Numbered from the stretch's first letter, positions 1 to 10,630 are shown. The stretch is 64,000 bases of DNA from Hordeum vulgare subsp. vulgare (GCF_904849725.1 NC_058519.1:23233267-23297266); one strand, 5' to 3'. The notes: a model not told the origin generated them from the letters alone. Translations and numbers: made by a program.

Positions 1-194
1 GGTATAAAAAGTTATCAATCCTAATAATCTATTTCCACCTTTCACTGCTCCTATTATTTTAGACATCCTATTTTGCAGAAATATGCACTATGTCAATCTA
101 GTATCATTTAGGTGTTACTACTTCTCACTAACATACTTAACTCTTGTTTAGAGTTAAATTAAACACATCTGATTGTTGACTTGCACTTTACAAG

Positions 195-322
195 GTTATG
201 CGGAAGATAAAACCAGGCATGAAGGAATCTCAGTTAGAAAGCACTTTTCTTTATCATGCAAATTATTACGGAGACTGTCGACATTGTTCCTACACATGTA
301 TATGTGCTACTGGAGAGAACAG
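195..322 (+). CDS. Prolidase exon 1 (first in window)
   Basis: The acceptor is TTTACAAG and the exon reads VMRKIKPGMKESQLES and so on to CSYTCICATGEN. It ends with two bases of a Ser codon. The donor is AG|GCGAGT, a GC-AG intron rather than GT-AG; the phase fits the next exon exactly. Confidence 0.9.
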
Positions 323-859
323 GCGAGTTTACATATTCTTCCTAATGTGAAACAAGTAATGAGTAGTTACAAATATCTAGAAATTGTCACTAATTATTTA
401 ACTAACCATTTTTTGTAAGGTATATGTAGACGTCGTCACCTGAACTAACATACAGATATTGTAATACCAAATCACCATCCCAGTGCCAACAGTATAAGTA
501 GTTTTATGCTTTGTTTCTAGATGAAGCTTAGTGATTTATTTCCCCAAATTCTCTAACGCCATGAACTTCAGGTAGTATGAGATAAACATCTTAGTGTAAA
601 ATATCTTAGTGTCAGAATAAACTACTCACTTTACATGATTTCAATAGGTCTCTCTTTTCAAGTTTACTTTTTTATATGCACAACAATGCATATTTGTTGA
701 CTTCTGTGAATTGGTGAATAGCTATGGAAAGTTATGTAGGAATGCTTTCTTAGTTAGTTAAAAATAATAGGCCCATGCCTTTTGTATATGGGTTTGCTCC
801 AGTTGGACTATCTTGTTTGCACTGCTCTCTTGTGTGCTATATAACTCTACATCTTGCAG

Positions 860-902
860 TTCTATTCTTCATTATGGACACGCAGGAGCTCCAAATGATC
901 GG
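860..902 (+). CDS. Prolidase exon 2
   Basis: The acceptor is CTTGCAG and the donor CGG|GTACAA. The exon encodes SILHYGHAGAPNDR, a block typical of prolidase. The first base completes the Ser codon begun in exon 1. Confidence 0.9.
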
Positions 903-1161
903 GTACAATTTTTTATGATGCTTGTGGGCTGCAGCTTACGTGTTGGTGTTACTTTTACTTATTCGAACTTGTAAATCGCACTAACAACAAAATTTAGATT
1001 ATGTTGTCCATAGGGCTAGCTCGAATATTATAGGAATGGTTAGTTTTCATAATATACAGTAGCTACTTGGAAAAGGGTATGCTTTATTTTAGTTTCAGAC
1101 AACAGAGTTGGTGTACCTTCGTCTTTCTTAACTGCTTTTCTGAAGAAAATATGTGTCAACT

Positions 1162-1623
1162 GGACGCAGCTTCAGTGACTTACTGAAGCCAAGTCTCACT
1201 GTAACTTAGCCTCCTCTATCAGCCATCCGATATAGATCCAACGTACCTCATTGATTCAAATGCTAAACTTTTTTAAAAAATTGTTCGAAAAAATCTAAAA
1301 AAATTCCAATAAATCTTAAATGTTTCATTTTGTATTCTGTGAAAATTTCAGTCCATTTGAATGTGGTGATTGTGATTAAATAGCATTTTAAGGACAAGTA
1401 AATAAATACTGTTTATTCATAAATGGTACATTCAAATGGACTGAAATTTTCACATAATACAAAACGAAATATTTATGATTTATTAGAATTTTTTCAGATT
1501 TTTTTGAACAAAAAATTGTTTAGAATTTGAATCAATCTGTTACGTCGGATCTATATCGGACGGTTGATAGAGGGGCTAAGTTACAGTGAGACTTAGCTTC
1601 AGCAAGTCACTGAAGCTGCGTCC
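1162..1623. mobile_element. Long-inverted-repeat MITE (Mutator type) in prolidase intron 2
   Basis: The ends are GGACGCAGCTTCAGTGACTT and its inverse. The whole 462 bp folds as a nearly complete inverted repeat. A perfect 9-bp duplication, GTGTCAACT, flanks it at 1153-1161 and 1624-1632, which is the Mutator hallmark. It has no coding capacity. Confidence 0.88.
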
Positions 1624-2163
1624 GTGTCAACTAGTATATACTAGTTGTTAAGTACCATGAGACATTGAAATTTGTAAGTTTGAGCAACATATTTTGCTCG
1701 TTGTTCTATGTGTTCAGAATTCATGCATATTGGAAAAATGAGAACTGTGATGAGACGATCATAGTTAGTTGGTATATCACTGAATCAATCAAATAGCCCA
1801 TGACATTCATGAACTGAATGTTGTATGATATCTGCTATCATTAGTGTGTCGGCAGAAAATAAGCTCAATTGAAGCATGTGCGTGTCAGCATTGTGTGATA
1901 GTGTTCACAGTGAGAGTTAGACAATTATGAACGAAACTTGGTACAGTTGGATGGGCAAAGGACCTTAACCAACCTTAATGTTATTATTATGCTGGATCAA
2001 TTAATCAAGTAAAGGAAAACACTAATACCAAATGTATGAACTAGAGGATAGAAATCGTATGAAGAAATAGCTATGGACTTGAAGTATTATTTGGTGTTCA
2101 TGATTTCTATAGGGGAGGATTACGCCTTTTCTCTCTGTACATACTTATCTCGTATATTTTCAG

Positions 2164-2247
2164 ACGTTGAAAGATGGAGACATGGCCCTAATGGACATGG
2201 GAGCTGAATACAATTTCTATGGTTCTGACATCACATGTTCATACCCT
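2164..2247 (+). CDS. Prolidase exon 3 (two metal-binding Asp)
   Basis: The acceptor is ATTTTCAG and the donor CCT|GTAAGT. It encodes 28 residues including LMDMGAEY and GSDITCSYP, whose Asp residues correspond to the two Asp metal ligands of prolidases. Confidence 0.93.
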
Positions 2248-2554
2248 GTAAGTCGTTTGGAATATGTGTATTTCTATGATACACTACTTTCCAAAATCAA
2301 TATCAGTTTTTGTTATTTATTTTTAAAAGTGTTATTTACACTCTCGGGTCATTTCCTTTTCACTTCAGTCTAATGATATGTTAGGATTATTTTTACTTAG
2401 CAATTAAATTTTTTACTGAGATCGGATCATAGCTAATGTAATTCTTGCATGAAACTAATTAGTCTCGATATAAAGTGTCGCATTCTTCCATTTATTACAT
2501 TCTAATATAGTGTTTGTCTTGTAATGTTACTTGAATGAGTTTGTCTGTTTTTAG

Positions 2555-2596
2555 GTAAATGGAAAATTCAAAAGAAACCAGGCAATTGTATACAAT
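2555..2596 (+). CDS. Prolidase exon 4
   Basis: A 14-codon exon reading VNGKFKRNQAIVYN between TTTTTAG and a GTAAGT donor. The following intron carries the LINE at 2673-7776. Confidence 0.88.
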
Positions 2597-2652
2597 GTAA
2601 GTACCCTGGTGGTAAAATTATCCACTTTGCTATTTTTATTCTTTGTTGATGC

Positions 2653-2672
2653 AAGACTGACTGTATTTCATA
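2653..2672 (+). repeat. LINE target-site duplication, left copy
   Basis: A 20-bp sequence containing CTGACTGTATTTCATA, identical to 7777-7796 and immediately before the LINE. Confidence 0.93.
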
Positions 2673-2673
2673 T

Positions 2674-3930
2674 ATTAATGAGGTTACACCTTCATCTTCT
2701 TCTGCCCATATGGATACCCTATGTCTCGGATCATTTGAGGTCATGCATGATATGGGTCGCTTAGGGGGTGCAGCTCAATTAAATTTGGGTGCTCAAGTCA
2801 CTAGCAACCATGCATGCATGATGACACAGCAGGAGGAAATGCCACATGACAAACATGGCACAGTGGCCAGCAATGCTAGTGTGCATGTTCCAAATAATTA
2901 TCAGGTACAGCATGCATGCATGATACAGGATATGCATGGGGACAATGCCCAGAAACACCATGCGTGTAAGGTCCAGGAAAATACATTACTCATACCGCAG
3001 CATGAGTATAGCACACGCAAGATTACATTGCCTAGTTCGCCGCAGGGCAACGGCATTCAGATGAGCACTGATCATTTTTCTCCTTCAACGCCGGCGGACT
3101 CGCAGCGAACAAGAGAGGGCCTTGGGCAACATTGCAGCGACAATTCAGTGCATCATGCTGACAATGCACGTGTCATCATTCAGGAGGACCACGTGACATA
3201 TCCTACGACCATATTATCCACAGTTCATACGGCTGATCCGGAGGGAGATGCAGCCAAGGGAGGATGTGCGACAGACGGTCGTAAACATTCAGAGGTATCT
3301 ATGGAGGAGGTGATCTCATTTGGAGGGATCGCAGATCCTTCCTCTGGAAATAAACGCTACAGTCAACGTATCCAGGAACAACCAGATGCTGATGACATGT
3401 CCATAGGGCGCGCCATGAGGGCCGCTAAAATCCGAGATGCTGAAAACACTTCAGGTATGTGTGTCGTTCCTGAAGCATCAATTCTTCAACTTTCAGATTC
3501 AGATATTATTAATAATGCTAGCGACATAGGTATTTCTCTTGGTTCCTCAGGCAAACAAGTAGCTAAATCTATCAATGATATTTTAGACTTAGAAGCAGAC
3601 AGAACCATTGACTTTATTAAGCATTTAGCAGCATTAAAACCAATGGAAGATTCAGATATTAATGACTTAGGAGGTGCACAACTACAGACTCTTTGTGACA
3701 ATTTACTACATCTAGAGGAAGATGAGGTAGATCTGGATGACATGGGATCGGAGGGGTATGTGGCTCCTTCGATTGACGGTTGTCTACCAAATGTCAGAGT
3801 AGTACAAAATAACTTAGATGGTATTAAAGACAAACCCAAGAGACCTTGGAATAGAAAAGTATTTCCTCAATCAGCGGTCAGGAGGAGTGCCAGAGTAAAA
3901 CAAAAGAAAAAATTTCATGATGAGATATGA
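2674..3930 (+). CDS. LINE ORF1 (nucleic-acid-binding protein), 5'-truncated
   Basis: The frame is open from the LINE junction; the first ATG is at 2710 and gives 406 residues. ORF1 proteins of plant L1 elements bind the element RNA and form the ribonucleoprotein. This part has no zinc knuckle or N-terminal RNA-binding domain, consistent with truncation. It is rich in His, Met and acidic residues, with a repeated 'HHAC/NHACM' pattern in the first 90 residues and a basic C-terminus (RRSARVKQKKKF). The stop overlaps the ORF2 start by 4 nt (ATGA), as in coupled translation. Assigned by position before ORF2 rather than by a recognised domain. Confidence 0.7.
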   Translation: MNEVTPSSSSAHMDTLCLGSFEVMHDMGRLGGAAQLNLGAQVTSNHACMMTQQEEMPHDKHGTVASNASVHVPNNYQVQHACMIQDMHGDNAQKHHACKVQENTLLIPQHEYSTRKITLPSSPQGNGIQMSTDHFSPSTPADSQRTREGLGQHCSDNSVHHADNARVIIQEDHVTYPTTILSTVHTADPEGDAAKGGCATDGRKHSEVSMEEVISFGGIADPSSGNKRYSQRIQEQPDADDMSIGRAMRAAKIRDAENTSGMCVVPEASILQLSDSDIINNASDIGISLGSSGKQVAKSINDILDLEADRTIDFIKHLAALKPMEDSDINDLGGAQLQTLCDNLLHLEEDEVDLDDMGSEGYVAPSIDGCLPNVRVVQNNLDGIKDKPKRPWNRKVFPQSAVRRSARVKQKKKFHDEI

Positions 3931-6900
3931 AAGGGATTTTTTGGAATAGCAGAGGTCTAGCGGACTTGGCTAAAAGAAGGTTCCTTAGAGAAGCATCTCT
4001 CGAACATAAACTTGACTTTATAGCTTTACAAGAAACGGGTAGGGATAATTTCACACCGCAATTTCTTAATATCCTCTCGGGAGGGGTTGATTTTGACTGG
4101 CATTGTTTGCCGCCAAGGGGAAGATCTGGTGGGATCTTACTTGGGGTAAAATGTGAAACATTAGAGGTGATGAATGTGATATATGGCGAGTTCACGATTA
4201 AATTTCGACTGAGGTCGAAGACCGATGGGTTCAGGTGGGCTCTGGTGGCTGTATATGGGGCAGCGCAACCAGAACTCAAACCTCATTTTCTGGCAGATTT
4301 GGTACGGATTTGTGGAGACAAAAGATTACCACTTATGGTGGGGGGAGACTTTAACATCATTAGAAGACAAAATGAAAAAAACAATGATAATTTTGATACA
4401 CGTTGGTCCACTATGTTTAACATGGTCATTGAGAGTCTTAATTTGAGGGAGATTGATCTCAGTGGTAGACAATTTACTTGGGCAAATTTTTTACCGGTAC
4501 CAACATATGAGAAATTGGACCGGGTACTGACTAGCGTTGAGTGGGAACAGAAATACCCAATGGTTACAGTACAGGCCTTGCAAAGAGATATATCTGATCA
4601 CACGCCTCTCCTACTGGACTCCGGAGAGGCAAATCATGTGGGAAATAGAAATATCTTTTCTTTTGAATTAAGTTGGTTTGAAAGAGAAGGTTTCATGGAT
4701 CTCATAGCCGAAGAATGGGCAAGGGATTTGGGTGGAATAACAAATATCGAAATATGGCAAAACAAAATTAGAAATTTACGACAGTTTTTAAGAGGATGGG
4801 CAAAAAATCAGAGTGGTAAATATAGAATTGAAAAAGAACTACTCAGTCGTCTGATTGATGAATTAGACATTAAAGTGGAGTCTAATCAACTCAATTTGAT
4901 GGACAGGAATAAAAAGATTGATGCTGAGAGGAGGTTGCAAAAACTCCTAAGAGAAGAGGACATGAAATGGGCAACTAGAGCCAAGGTGGCAAAGGTGGTT
5001 CATGGGGATGATAACACACAATTCTTCCACATGATTGCAAATGGCAAACACAGGAAGAAAAAAATTACTCAACTTGAGCAAGATGAAGGAACAATTATAG
5101 GACATGAGAACTTAAAATTATATATCTCTGAATTTTACAAAAAATTATTTGCTAAACCAGAAGAGACAAGGGTCTCTCTGGATGAAAGCATCACTCATGA
5201 TATACCTCAACTAAATGCAGATGAAAATGAGGTGCTATCAGCTCCATTTACAGAGAAAGAAGTATATGACTCAATCACACAAATGAAACTAAATAAAGCA
5301 CCGGGACCAGATGGGTTCCCTGCAGAGTTTTATAAGAAGTGTTGGTACATTATTAAGAGTGACTTGATGCGTATGTTTCATGATCTATTTAATGGTCACT
5401 TGCAATTATTTCATCTCAACTTTGGAACAATTACATTGTTGCCAAAAAAGGTGGAAGCTATTCGAATTGAACAGTTTAGACCGATATGTCTGCTCAATGT
5501 GAGTTTCAAGATCTTTACAAAAGTTGGACAAACAGATTAACAAAGATTGCTAATTCTGTAGTCCAACCGACGCAGACTGCGTTCATGCCTGGGAGACATA
5601 TCTTGGAGGGTGTTGTGGTCCTGCATGAGACATTGCATGAAATCCATACAAAGAAACTAGATGGGGTTATATTTAAAGTGGATTTCGAGAAAGCATATGA
5701 TAAAGTAAAATGGTCTTTTCTCCAACAGGCCTTACGTATGAAAGGATTCAATGATGCATGGAGAAATCAGGTTGATAATTTCATCCAAAAAGGGAGTGTA
5801 GGTGTTAAAGTTAATGATGACATAGGTCATTTTTTCCAAACACATAAGGGACTCAGGCAAGGTGATTCATTATCCCCAGTGTTGTTTAACATAGTTGGAG
5901 ACATGTTAACAATATTAATACAAAGAGCCAAAGAAAAAGGCCAAGTTGGAGGCCTCATACCAAATCTTGTAGAAGGAGGGGTGTCTATTTTACAATACGC
6001 GGATGATACAATTATTTTCATGGAGCACGATATGGCCAAAGCAAGGAACATGAAACTATTATTGTGTCTTTTTGAACAATTATCAGGATTAAAAATAAAT
6101 TTCAACAAAAGTGAACTATTTTTCTTTGGAAAGGCAAAAGAGGAACAGGACGCTTATAGACAGCTTTTTGGATGTGAAATGGGATCACTACCATTTAGTT
6201 ATCTTGGGATCCCTATTCATCATAGGCGACTGACGAATAAGGAGTGGAAATTTATTGAAGATAGATTTGAAAAAAAACTAAGTTGTTGGAAGGGCAAGCT
6301 TATGTCATATGGAGGAAGGCTAGTATTAATAAATTCGGTGTTAACTAGCCTACCCATGTTTCTCTTGTCTTTTTTTGAAATACCAGTAGGGGTTCAAAAA
6401 AGACTAGATTTTTATAGGTCTCGGTTCTTCTGGCAAAGCGATGAGGTCAAGAAGAAATACAGACTGACACGTTGGGATATTATATGTAGACCTAAAGAAC
6501 AGGGGGGTATGGGTATTGAAAACTCAGAAGTCAAGAACAGATGCCTTCTCAGCAAATGGCTTTTTAGGCTATCTACGGAAACTGAAGGAATGTGGTTTCA
6601 AATACTTAAAAATAAATACTTACATTCAAAAACTTTAGCACAGGTTAAAGTTAGACCAGAGGATTCTCCTTTCTGGAAAGGTCTAATGAAGGTAAAGGTG
6701 ACCTTTTTCCAGCGGGTAAGATTTGTAGTTGGGGATGGTGCATCAACAAGGTTTTGGGAGGATACTTGGTTGGGAGACACTCCCCTAGCTCTTCAATATC
6801 CAACTCTATATAACATTGCCCAACGAAAAGAGGATTATGTTGCCACAGTACTTCAATCCATACCTCTTAACATACAATTTAGGAGAGCTTTAGTTGGACC

Positions 6901-7600
6901 ACGGTGGAACACATGGCTACATCTGGTCAGAAGGTTAATGCAGATTCAACTATCTAACCAGACAGATACTATTCGTTGGACTTTGCCTTCCAACGGAGTA
7001 TTCTTAGTTAAATCTATGTACACGGATCTCATTAATAATGCACTAATATCTAGATCGCTACATATATGGAAAATCAAGGTGCCCCTAAGGATTAAAGTTT
7101 TCATGTGGTTCATACACAAGGGTGTGGTATTAACCAAAGATAATTTGAAAAAACGAAGATGGAGAGGCAGGGTGAATTGTTGTTTTTGTGAGCAAAATGA
7201 AACGATTAAACATCTTTTTTTAGAATGTCCGCTTGCAAAACTTCTTTGGCGCACACTACACATAGCTTTTAATATATCTCCACCTACATGTATGAATTCG
7301 TTATTCACAACGTGGCTCAATGGAGTCGACGACAGAATATCGAAACTTATTAGAATTGGAGTATGTGCGTTATGTTGGGCTATATGAAATATTAGGAATG
7401 ACATGATTTTTAATGGCAAGAATTTCAACAACTTTTTGCAGGTTATTTTCAGAGCAACGTCCTGGATCCGTATGTGGTCGTTACTCAGTCATGTGGACTC
7501 CAGGGATCTTATGGATATTGGGTGCAACCGATGGGAGACGGCCGCTCGGGTTATCTTCAACCGATTTGGATGGCGTGCTAATAATAGGCTAGGTGTATAG
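3927..7600 (+). pseudogene. LINE ORF2: APE endonuclease, reverse transcriptase, zf-RVT; two lesions
   Basis: ORF2 nicks target DNA and copies the RNA by target-primed reverse transcription. The endonuclease (3927 to about 4650) shows IFWNSRGL, LQETGR, GGDFNII and SDHTPLL. The RT follows with NKAPGPDGFPAEFYKK, FRPICLLN, KVDFEKAYDKVKW, GLRQGDSLSPVLFN and the catalytic YADD at 5996-6007. The C-terminus has a zf-RVT module with a CCFC...H...C pattern near 7180-7250. About 5527 one base is missing, so the frame moves from the one starting at 3927 to the one covering 5486-7387. At 7387 TGA replaces the TGG found in the sister copy (WAIWN there). The frame then continues to a TAG at 7600. The protein is therefore not produced whole. 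Confidence 0.93.
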
Positions 7601-7776
7601 GCATCGTAGTCTGTTATCAGTTGAGCCGGATGGGCAATTTATTTGTGTAATTTTTGTACTCAGGTTCAGAGATTTGTGGACAACACATACTTTACGTTTA
7701 TTTTTAATAATATGGCTGCATGCATCGATTGATGCAGAGGCCGGGGGCTCGTTTCCTCCTTTTTTTAAAAAAAAAA

Positions 7777-7796
7777 AAGACTGACTGTATTTCATA
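7777..7796 (+). repeat. LINE target-site duplication, right copy, overlapping the 3' splice site
   Basis: Identical to 2653-2672, after the poly(A). It holds the likely branch point CTGAC and the pyrimidine stretch, and the acceptor AG of exon 5 is completed at 7797. Confidence 0.92.
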
Positions 7797-7797
7797 G

Positions 7798-7868
7798 GCT
7801 GTCCTTAAGGCTCAAAATGATGTGATATCACATATTCATCCTGGAGTAAAATGGATCGATATGCACAA
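7798..7868 (+). CDS. Prolidase exon 5
   Basis: Reads AVLKAQNDVISHIHPGVKW then IDMH, with donor AA|GTAAGA. Its acceptor, TTTCATAG, is supplied by the downstream target-site duplication of the LINE. Confidence 0.9.
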
Positions 7869-8190
7869 GTAAGAAATCTTGCTCGTCACTTATAGACCTT
7901 GCAATTTCTAATGATTTTTTTTGTGTTGTCAAATATGGTTTCTGAGAAATAATTGTGCTTTAACAGAGTATTTTACAATTTGAATACAATTGTAAGTGTG
8001 CTTGAAGATTATTCACTGTTGTACCTGTGTCGTAAAATTGGGTTCCTGATAAATATTTGGAAGCTATTTTTTAGCTCTTTTGGCCTAATGTCTCAATCTG
8101 ATTAACTTTAACCAAATCACATTGTTTATCCATCTGTTTGTCTATCATATTGTCTTCAATTGTCTAAGCGTCATATGAACTTTATTGCAG

Positions 8191-8244
8191 GCTGGCAGAG
8201 CAGAGAATACTTGAATCTCTAAAGAAAGAAAATATTATCCATGG
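8191..8244 (+). CDS. Prolidase exon 6
   Basis: The acceptor is TTATTGCAG. It encodes LAEQRILESLKKENIIH and two bases of the following Gly codon, with donor GG|GTGTGC. Confidence 0.88.
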
Positions 8245-8344
8245 GTGTGCGAGAGAGCTAATTATTTGTACTTATTGAATTTCAATATGATAATATGTAA
8301 AGCTTGATGTTGATTTATCTATTTTCCATAACCATTTATTTCAG

Positions 8345-8448
8345 TGATATTGGTGATATGATGAATCAAAGGTTGGGTGCTGTTTTCATGCCTCATGGTC
8401 GGGCACTTACTTGGAATCGACACCCATGATCCCGGTGGGTACCCTGAG
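8345..8448 (+). CDS. Prolidase exon 7 with 2-nt deletion
   Basis: Begins DIGDMMNQRLGAVFMPHG in frame. Right after the Gly codon (about 8400) two bases are missing compared with the expected HGLGHLLGID, so the frame reads RALTWNRHP and stops at TGA. In the shifted frame LGIDTHDPGGYPE follows up to the GAG|GTTAGA donor. The length, 104 nt, is 2 short of the 106 that the flanking phases require. Confidence 0.9.
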
Positions 8449-8543
8449 GTTAGATTTTGACTTTATTAATATTTGTATCCAGTTTAATCATGCCATACTT
8501 ACCTACTTTTCAACATAGACTAATGTTTGTTTGTCGATCATAG

Positions 8544-8612
8544 GGCTCAGAGAAGCCAAAGGAGCTAGGATTGAGATCCTCGCGGACCATAAGAGAACTT
8601 AAAAAAGGCATG
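8544..8612 (+). CDS. Prolidase exon 8
   Basis: Reads GSEKPKELGLRSSRT then IRELKKGM, 23 codons, with a GTAAGT donor. It matches the region before the VEPG metal-ligand block. Confidence 0.9.
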
Positions 8613-8979
8613 GTAAGTAATTACATTTATCAATAATTTATTCAACATACATAATGCTCTTTCAGTTATATGCACAATTGTTTGAGAAGTTACCGAGTGA
8701 CCAAGTTGCTCTTGTGTTAATATATTCTGTTTTGAGAGCATAACCACATATTAATGAGATTTCGTGTTCCCCATTTGGGAAAACCTTGTTATTACTTTTC
8801 ACACTTACCTGATCTCATGGATATAGTTTAACTGTGCATCATCATGTATAGGTTAATTGCTTGTGCTCAGTTTGTGTGTTCCGATGTCTATGGATTTATC
8901 ACTTCTGAAAGTTATTCCCTTTTGTGTTCTTGTCAGTTATTCATAGGCAAACTGCTTTTTTGAAAGCATTGGGCATAAG

Positions 8980-10158
8980 AGCATCTCCAACAGGCGCGCT
9001 TCGCGCCGCACCTAAAAAACGAGTTTGCCGCGCGCTGGTCGCCTGGTTTTGCGCGTCGCGCAGCGCTGGCTCCAACAGCCGCGCTATAATGCAGCGCGCG
9101 CGCCGCTCCAGCAGTGCCCAAAAATGCAGCCCGCGCATAATTTTTTTTAATAAATAGATTGCATTAAATAAAAAAGATACAAAGTTATTTTACATAGATA
9201 GCAACTAGATAGGTAGTTCGAAAACATAGATAGATAGTTCGGTGGTAGATAGTTCGATAAAAAAAAACTAATCCTAGTCGCTCCAGTTATCTGCACCACC
9301 ATCATCGTCGGTGTCGTCGGAGGTTGACAGCCAGATGTCAAACCAACGTTCATCTTCTTCAGTGAAGAAGGACCTCCCGCCTGCATTGACGAGGTCGGCC
9401 TGCGCACACGCCAAAGCCTTCCGACGACGTCTGTCCAACCGCTCCTCGCGGCGCCGGCGCGTGTCCTCCTCGCGGCGCCGTTCCCAGTATTCCTGCTCGT
9501 AGGCGACGTCTTCCGGGTGGTGCCGGCGCCACTCCGCCATGACCCGCTCGTCCTCCTGGGCGACGAGGAGGCGGCGCTGCAGCGCAGTGTGCTCCGCACG
9601 GTCTTGTGCGGAGTTTAGACGAGGCGGCGGGGCCAGGTCTAACGCATGCTGGAGCGTGCGGACGTCCGGGAAATTCATCTGCAGTCGCGGCCTGCCTAGG
9701 CGCCACGCCGCCGCGTCGAACGCGCGGGCGGCCTCGTGCACCGTGTCGTAGGTGCCGAGGCTCAGCCGGAGATCGCCGGAGCGTATCTCGGCGTAGAACC
9801 CGCCGTTGGGGCGCTGGCGAACGCCGCGGTAGCCCGACGCAGAACGGCGGCGCGGCGGCATGGTGGCTCGTCGTCGGCGGCGGCGGCGCGAGAGGCAGAG
9901 AGAACGCAGCGGCGGCGCGAGAGGCAGAGGGAGAGAGAACGCGGCGCGAGAGGCAGGGCAGCGCGCTGCCTTTTATGGGCGCGCGGGACGCGGCGCCGCA
10001 AAAATGGCGCGCGGGCTGCCGCCTTTTCGCGCGCGCGCTAGCGGTTCCCGCGCGTGCGGTTTTCCCGCCGCTGCTGGAGCGCGCATTTCAGTCCCGCGCG
10101 CGGTAAACTGTCGTTTTTTTAGCGCGCACGCCTTTTTGCGCGGCTGTTGGAGATGCTC
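8980..10158. mobile_element. PIF/Harbinger-type element carrying an AP2/ERF frame
   Basis: Terminal inverted repeats GAGCATCTCCAACAG / CTGTTGGAGATGCTC with a TAA duplication at 8977-8979 and 10159-10161, as PIF/Harbinger elements make. The inside is extremely GC-rich and CpG-rich near both ends. There is no transposase, so it is non-autonomous. It sits in prolidase intron 8. The superfamily call rests on the 3-bp TAA duplication. Confidence 0.85.
9274..9861 (-). CDS. AP2/ERF-domain protein encoded inside a transposon
   Basis: An intact 195-residue frame. Residues about 9-66 form one AP2/ERF DNA-binding domain: GYRGVRQRPNGGFYAEIR, then LGTYDTVHEAARAFDAAAW, then a RPRLQMNFPDV end. The Trp that follows RP in ordinary ERF proteins is Asn here, so binding specificity may differ. 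The middle is highly charged (many RR and EE, likely helical or coiled), and the tail is acidic (STSDDTDDDGGADNW). It lies wholly between the TIRs of the Harbinger-type element and antisense to the prolidase gene. I know similar AP2-like frames as repeated Triticeae sequences, so this is probably a captured gene amplified with the element rather than a host regulator. Expression cannot be judged. Confidence 0.75.
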   Translation of the reverse strand: MPPRRRSASGYRGVRQRPNGGFYAEIRSGDLRLSLGTYDTVHEAARAFDAAAWRLGRPRLQMNFPDVRTLQHALDLAPPPRLNSAQDRAEHTALQRRLLVAQEDERVMAEWRRHHPEDVAYEQEYWERRREEDTRRRREERLDRRRRKALACAQADLVNAGGRSFFTEEDERWFDIWLSTSDDTDDDGGADNWSD

Positions 10159-10486
10159 TAAAGCCTTGAGATGCATTCTTTTTGGGTCTTTCTATTTTTC
10201 ATATATAAACTAAATAGACCCACCCTTGCATGTGCACAAACCACTCTCTATTTGACGGTCATCTTACTAGGAAACTTTTAGAACTTTCCTAACGTAATGT
10301 ACTTATCCTCCTATATTTTTGGTATATTTCTGTCACTAAAAGTGGAGCAAAAAAACTGAAGGAAAATGTAGTTTGTGTAATGAAACAAGAGATCATGTAC
10401 TTTGTGCCCCCGTGTTCAGAAGAGTGGGTGGGAATCTAATCTATAGGTATAACAAAACATTTGAGCTCTTGTGGTCTGTATTGCAG

Positions 10487-10630
10487 GTTATTACGGTCGA
10501 ACCAGGCTGTTATTTCATTGACGCTTTGCTAAGGCATGCCAGGGATGACCCAATTTCCTCAAAGTTCTTTAATTGGGAAAATATAGAAATGTACAAAAGC
10601 TTTGGTGGTGTTCGCATCGAAAGTAATCTG
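10487..10630 (+). CDS. Prolidase exon 9 (two metal-binding Glu)
   Basis: 48 codons between TATTGCAG and CTG|GTATGT. It includes VITVEPGCYFIDALL and SFGGVRIESNL, which hold the two Glu metal ligands of the family. A 17-kb intron follows. Confidence 0.92.

Larger units (their letters stand above)
2673..7776 (+). mobile_element. L1-type LINE, 5'-truncated, in prolidase intron 4
   Basis: A non-LTR retrotransposon in the same orientation as the gene. It has an ORF1 that is open from the 5' junction onward, so the element is truncated inside ORF1. An overlapping ORF2 with endonuclease, reverse transcriptase and a C-terminal zinc finger follows, then a short 3' tail ending in a poly(A) run at 7767-7778. 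Perfect 20-bp target duplications lie at 2653-2672 and 7777-7796. Another, shorter copy of the same family is at 25770-27009. Confidence 0.95.

Noticed and set aside
3878..4279. - strand frame within LINE ORF2
   Set aside because: It is the reverse of the endonuclease coding sequence and matches nothing.
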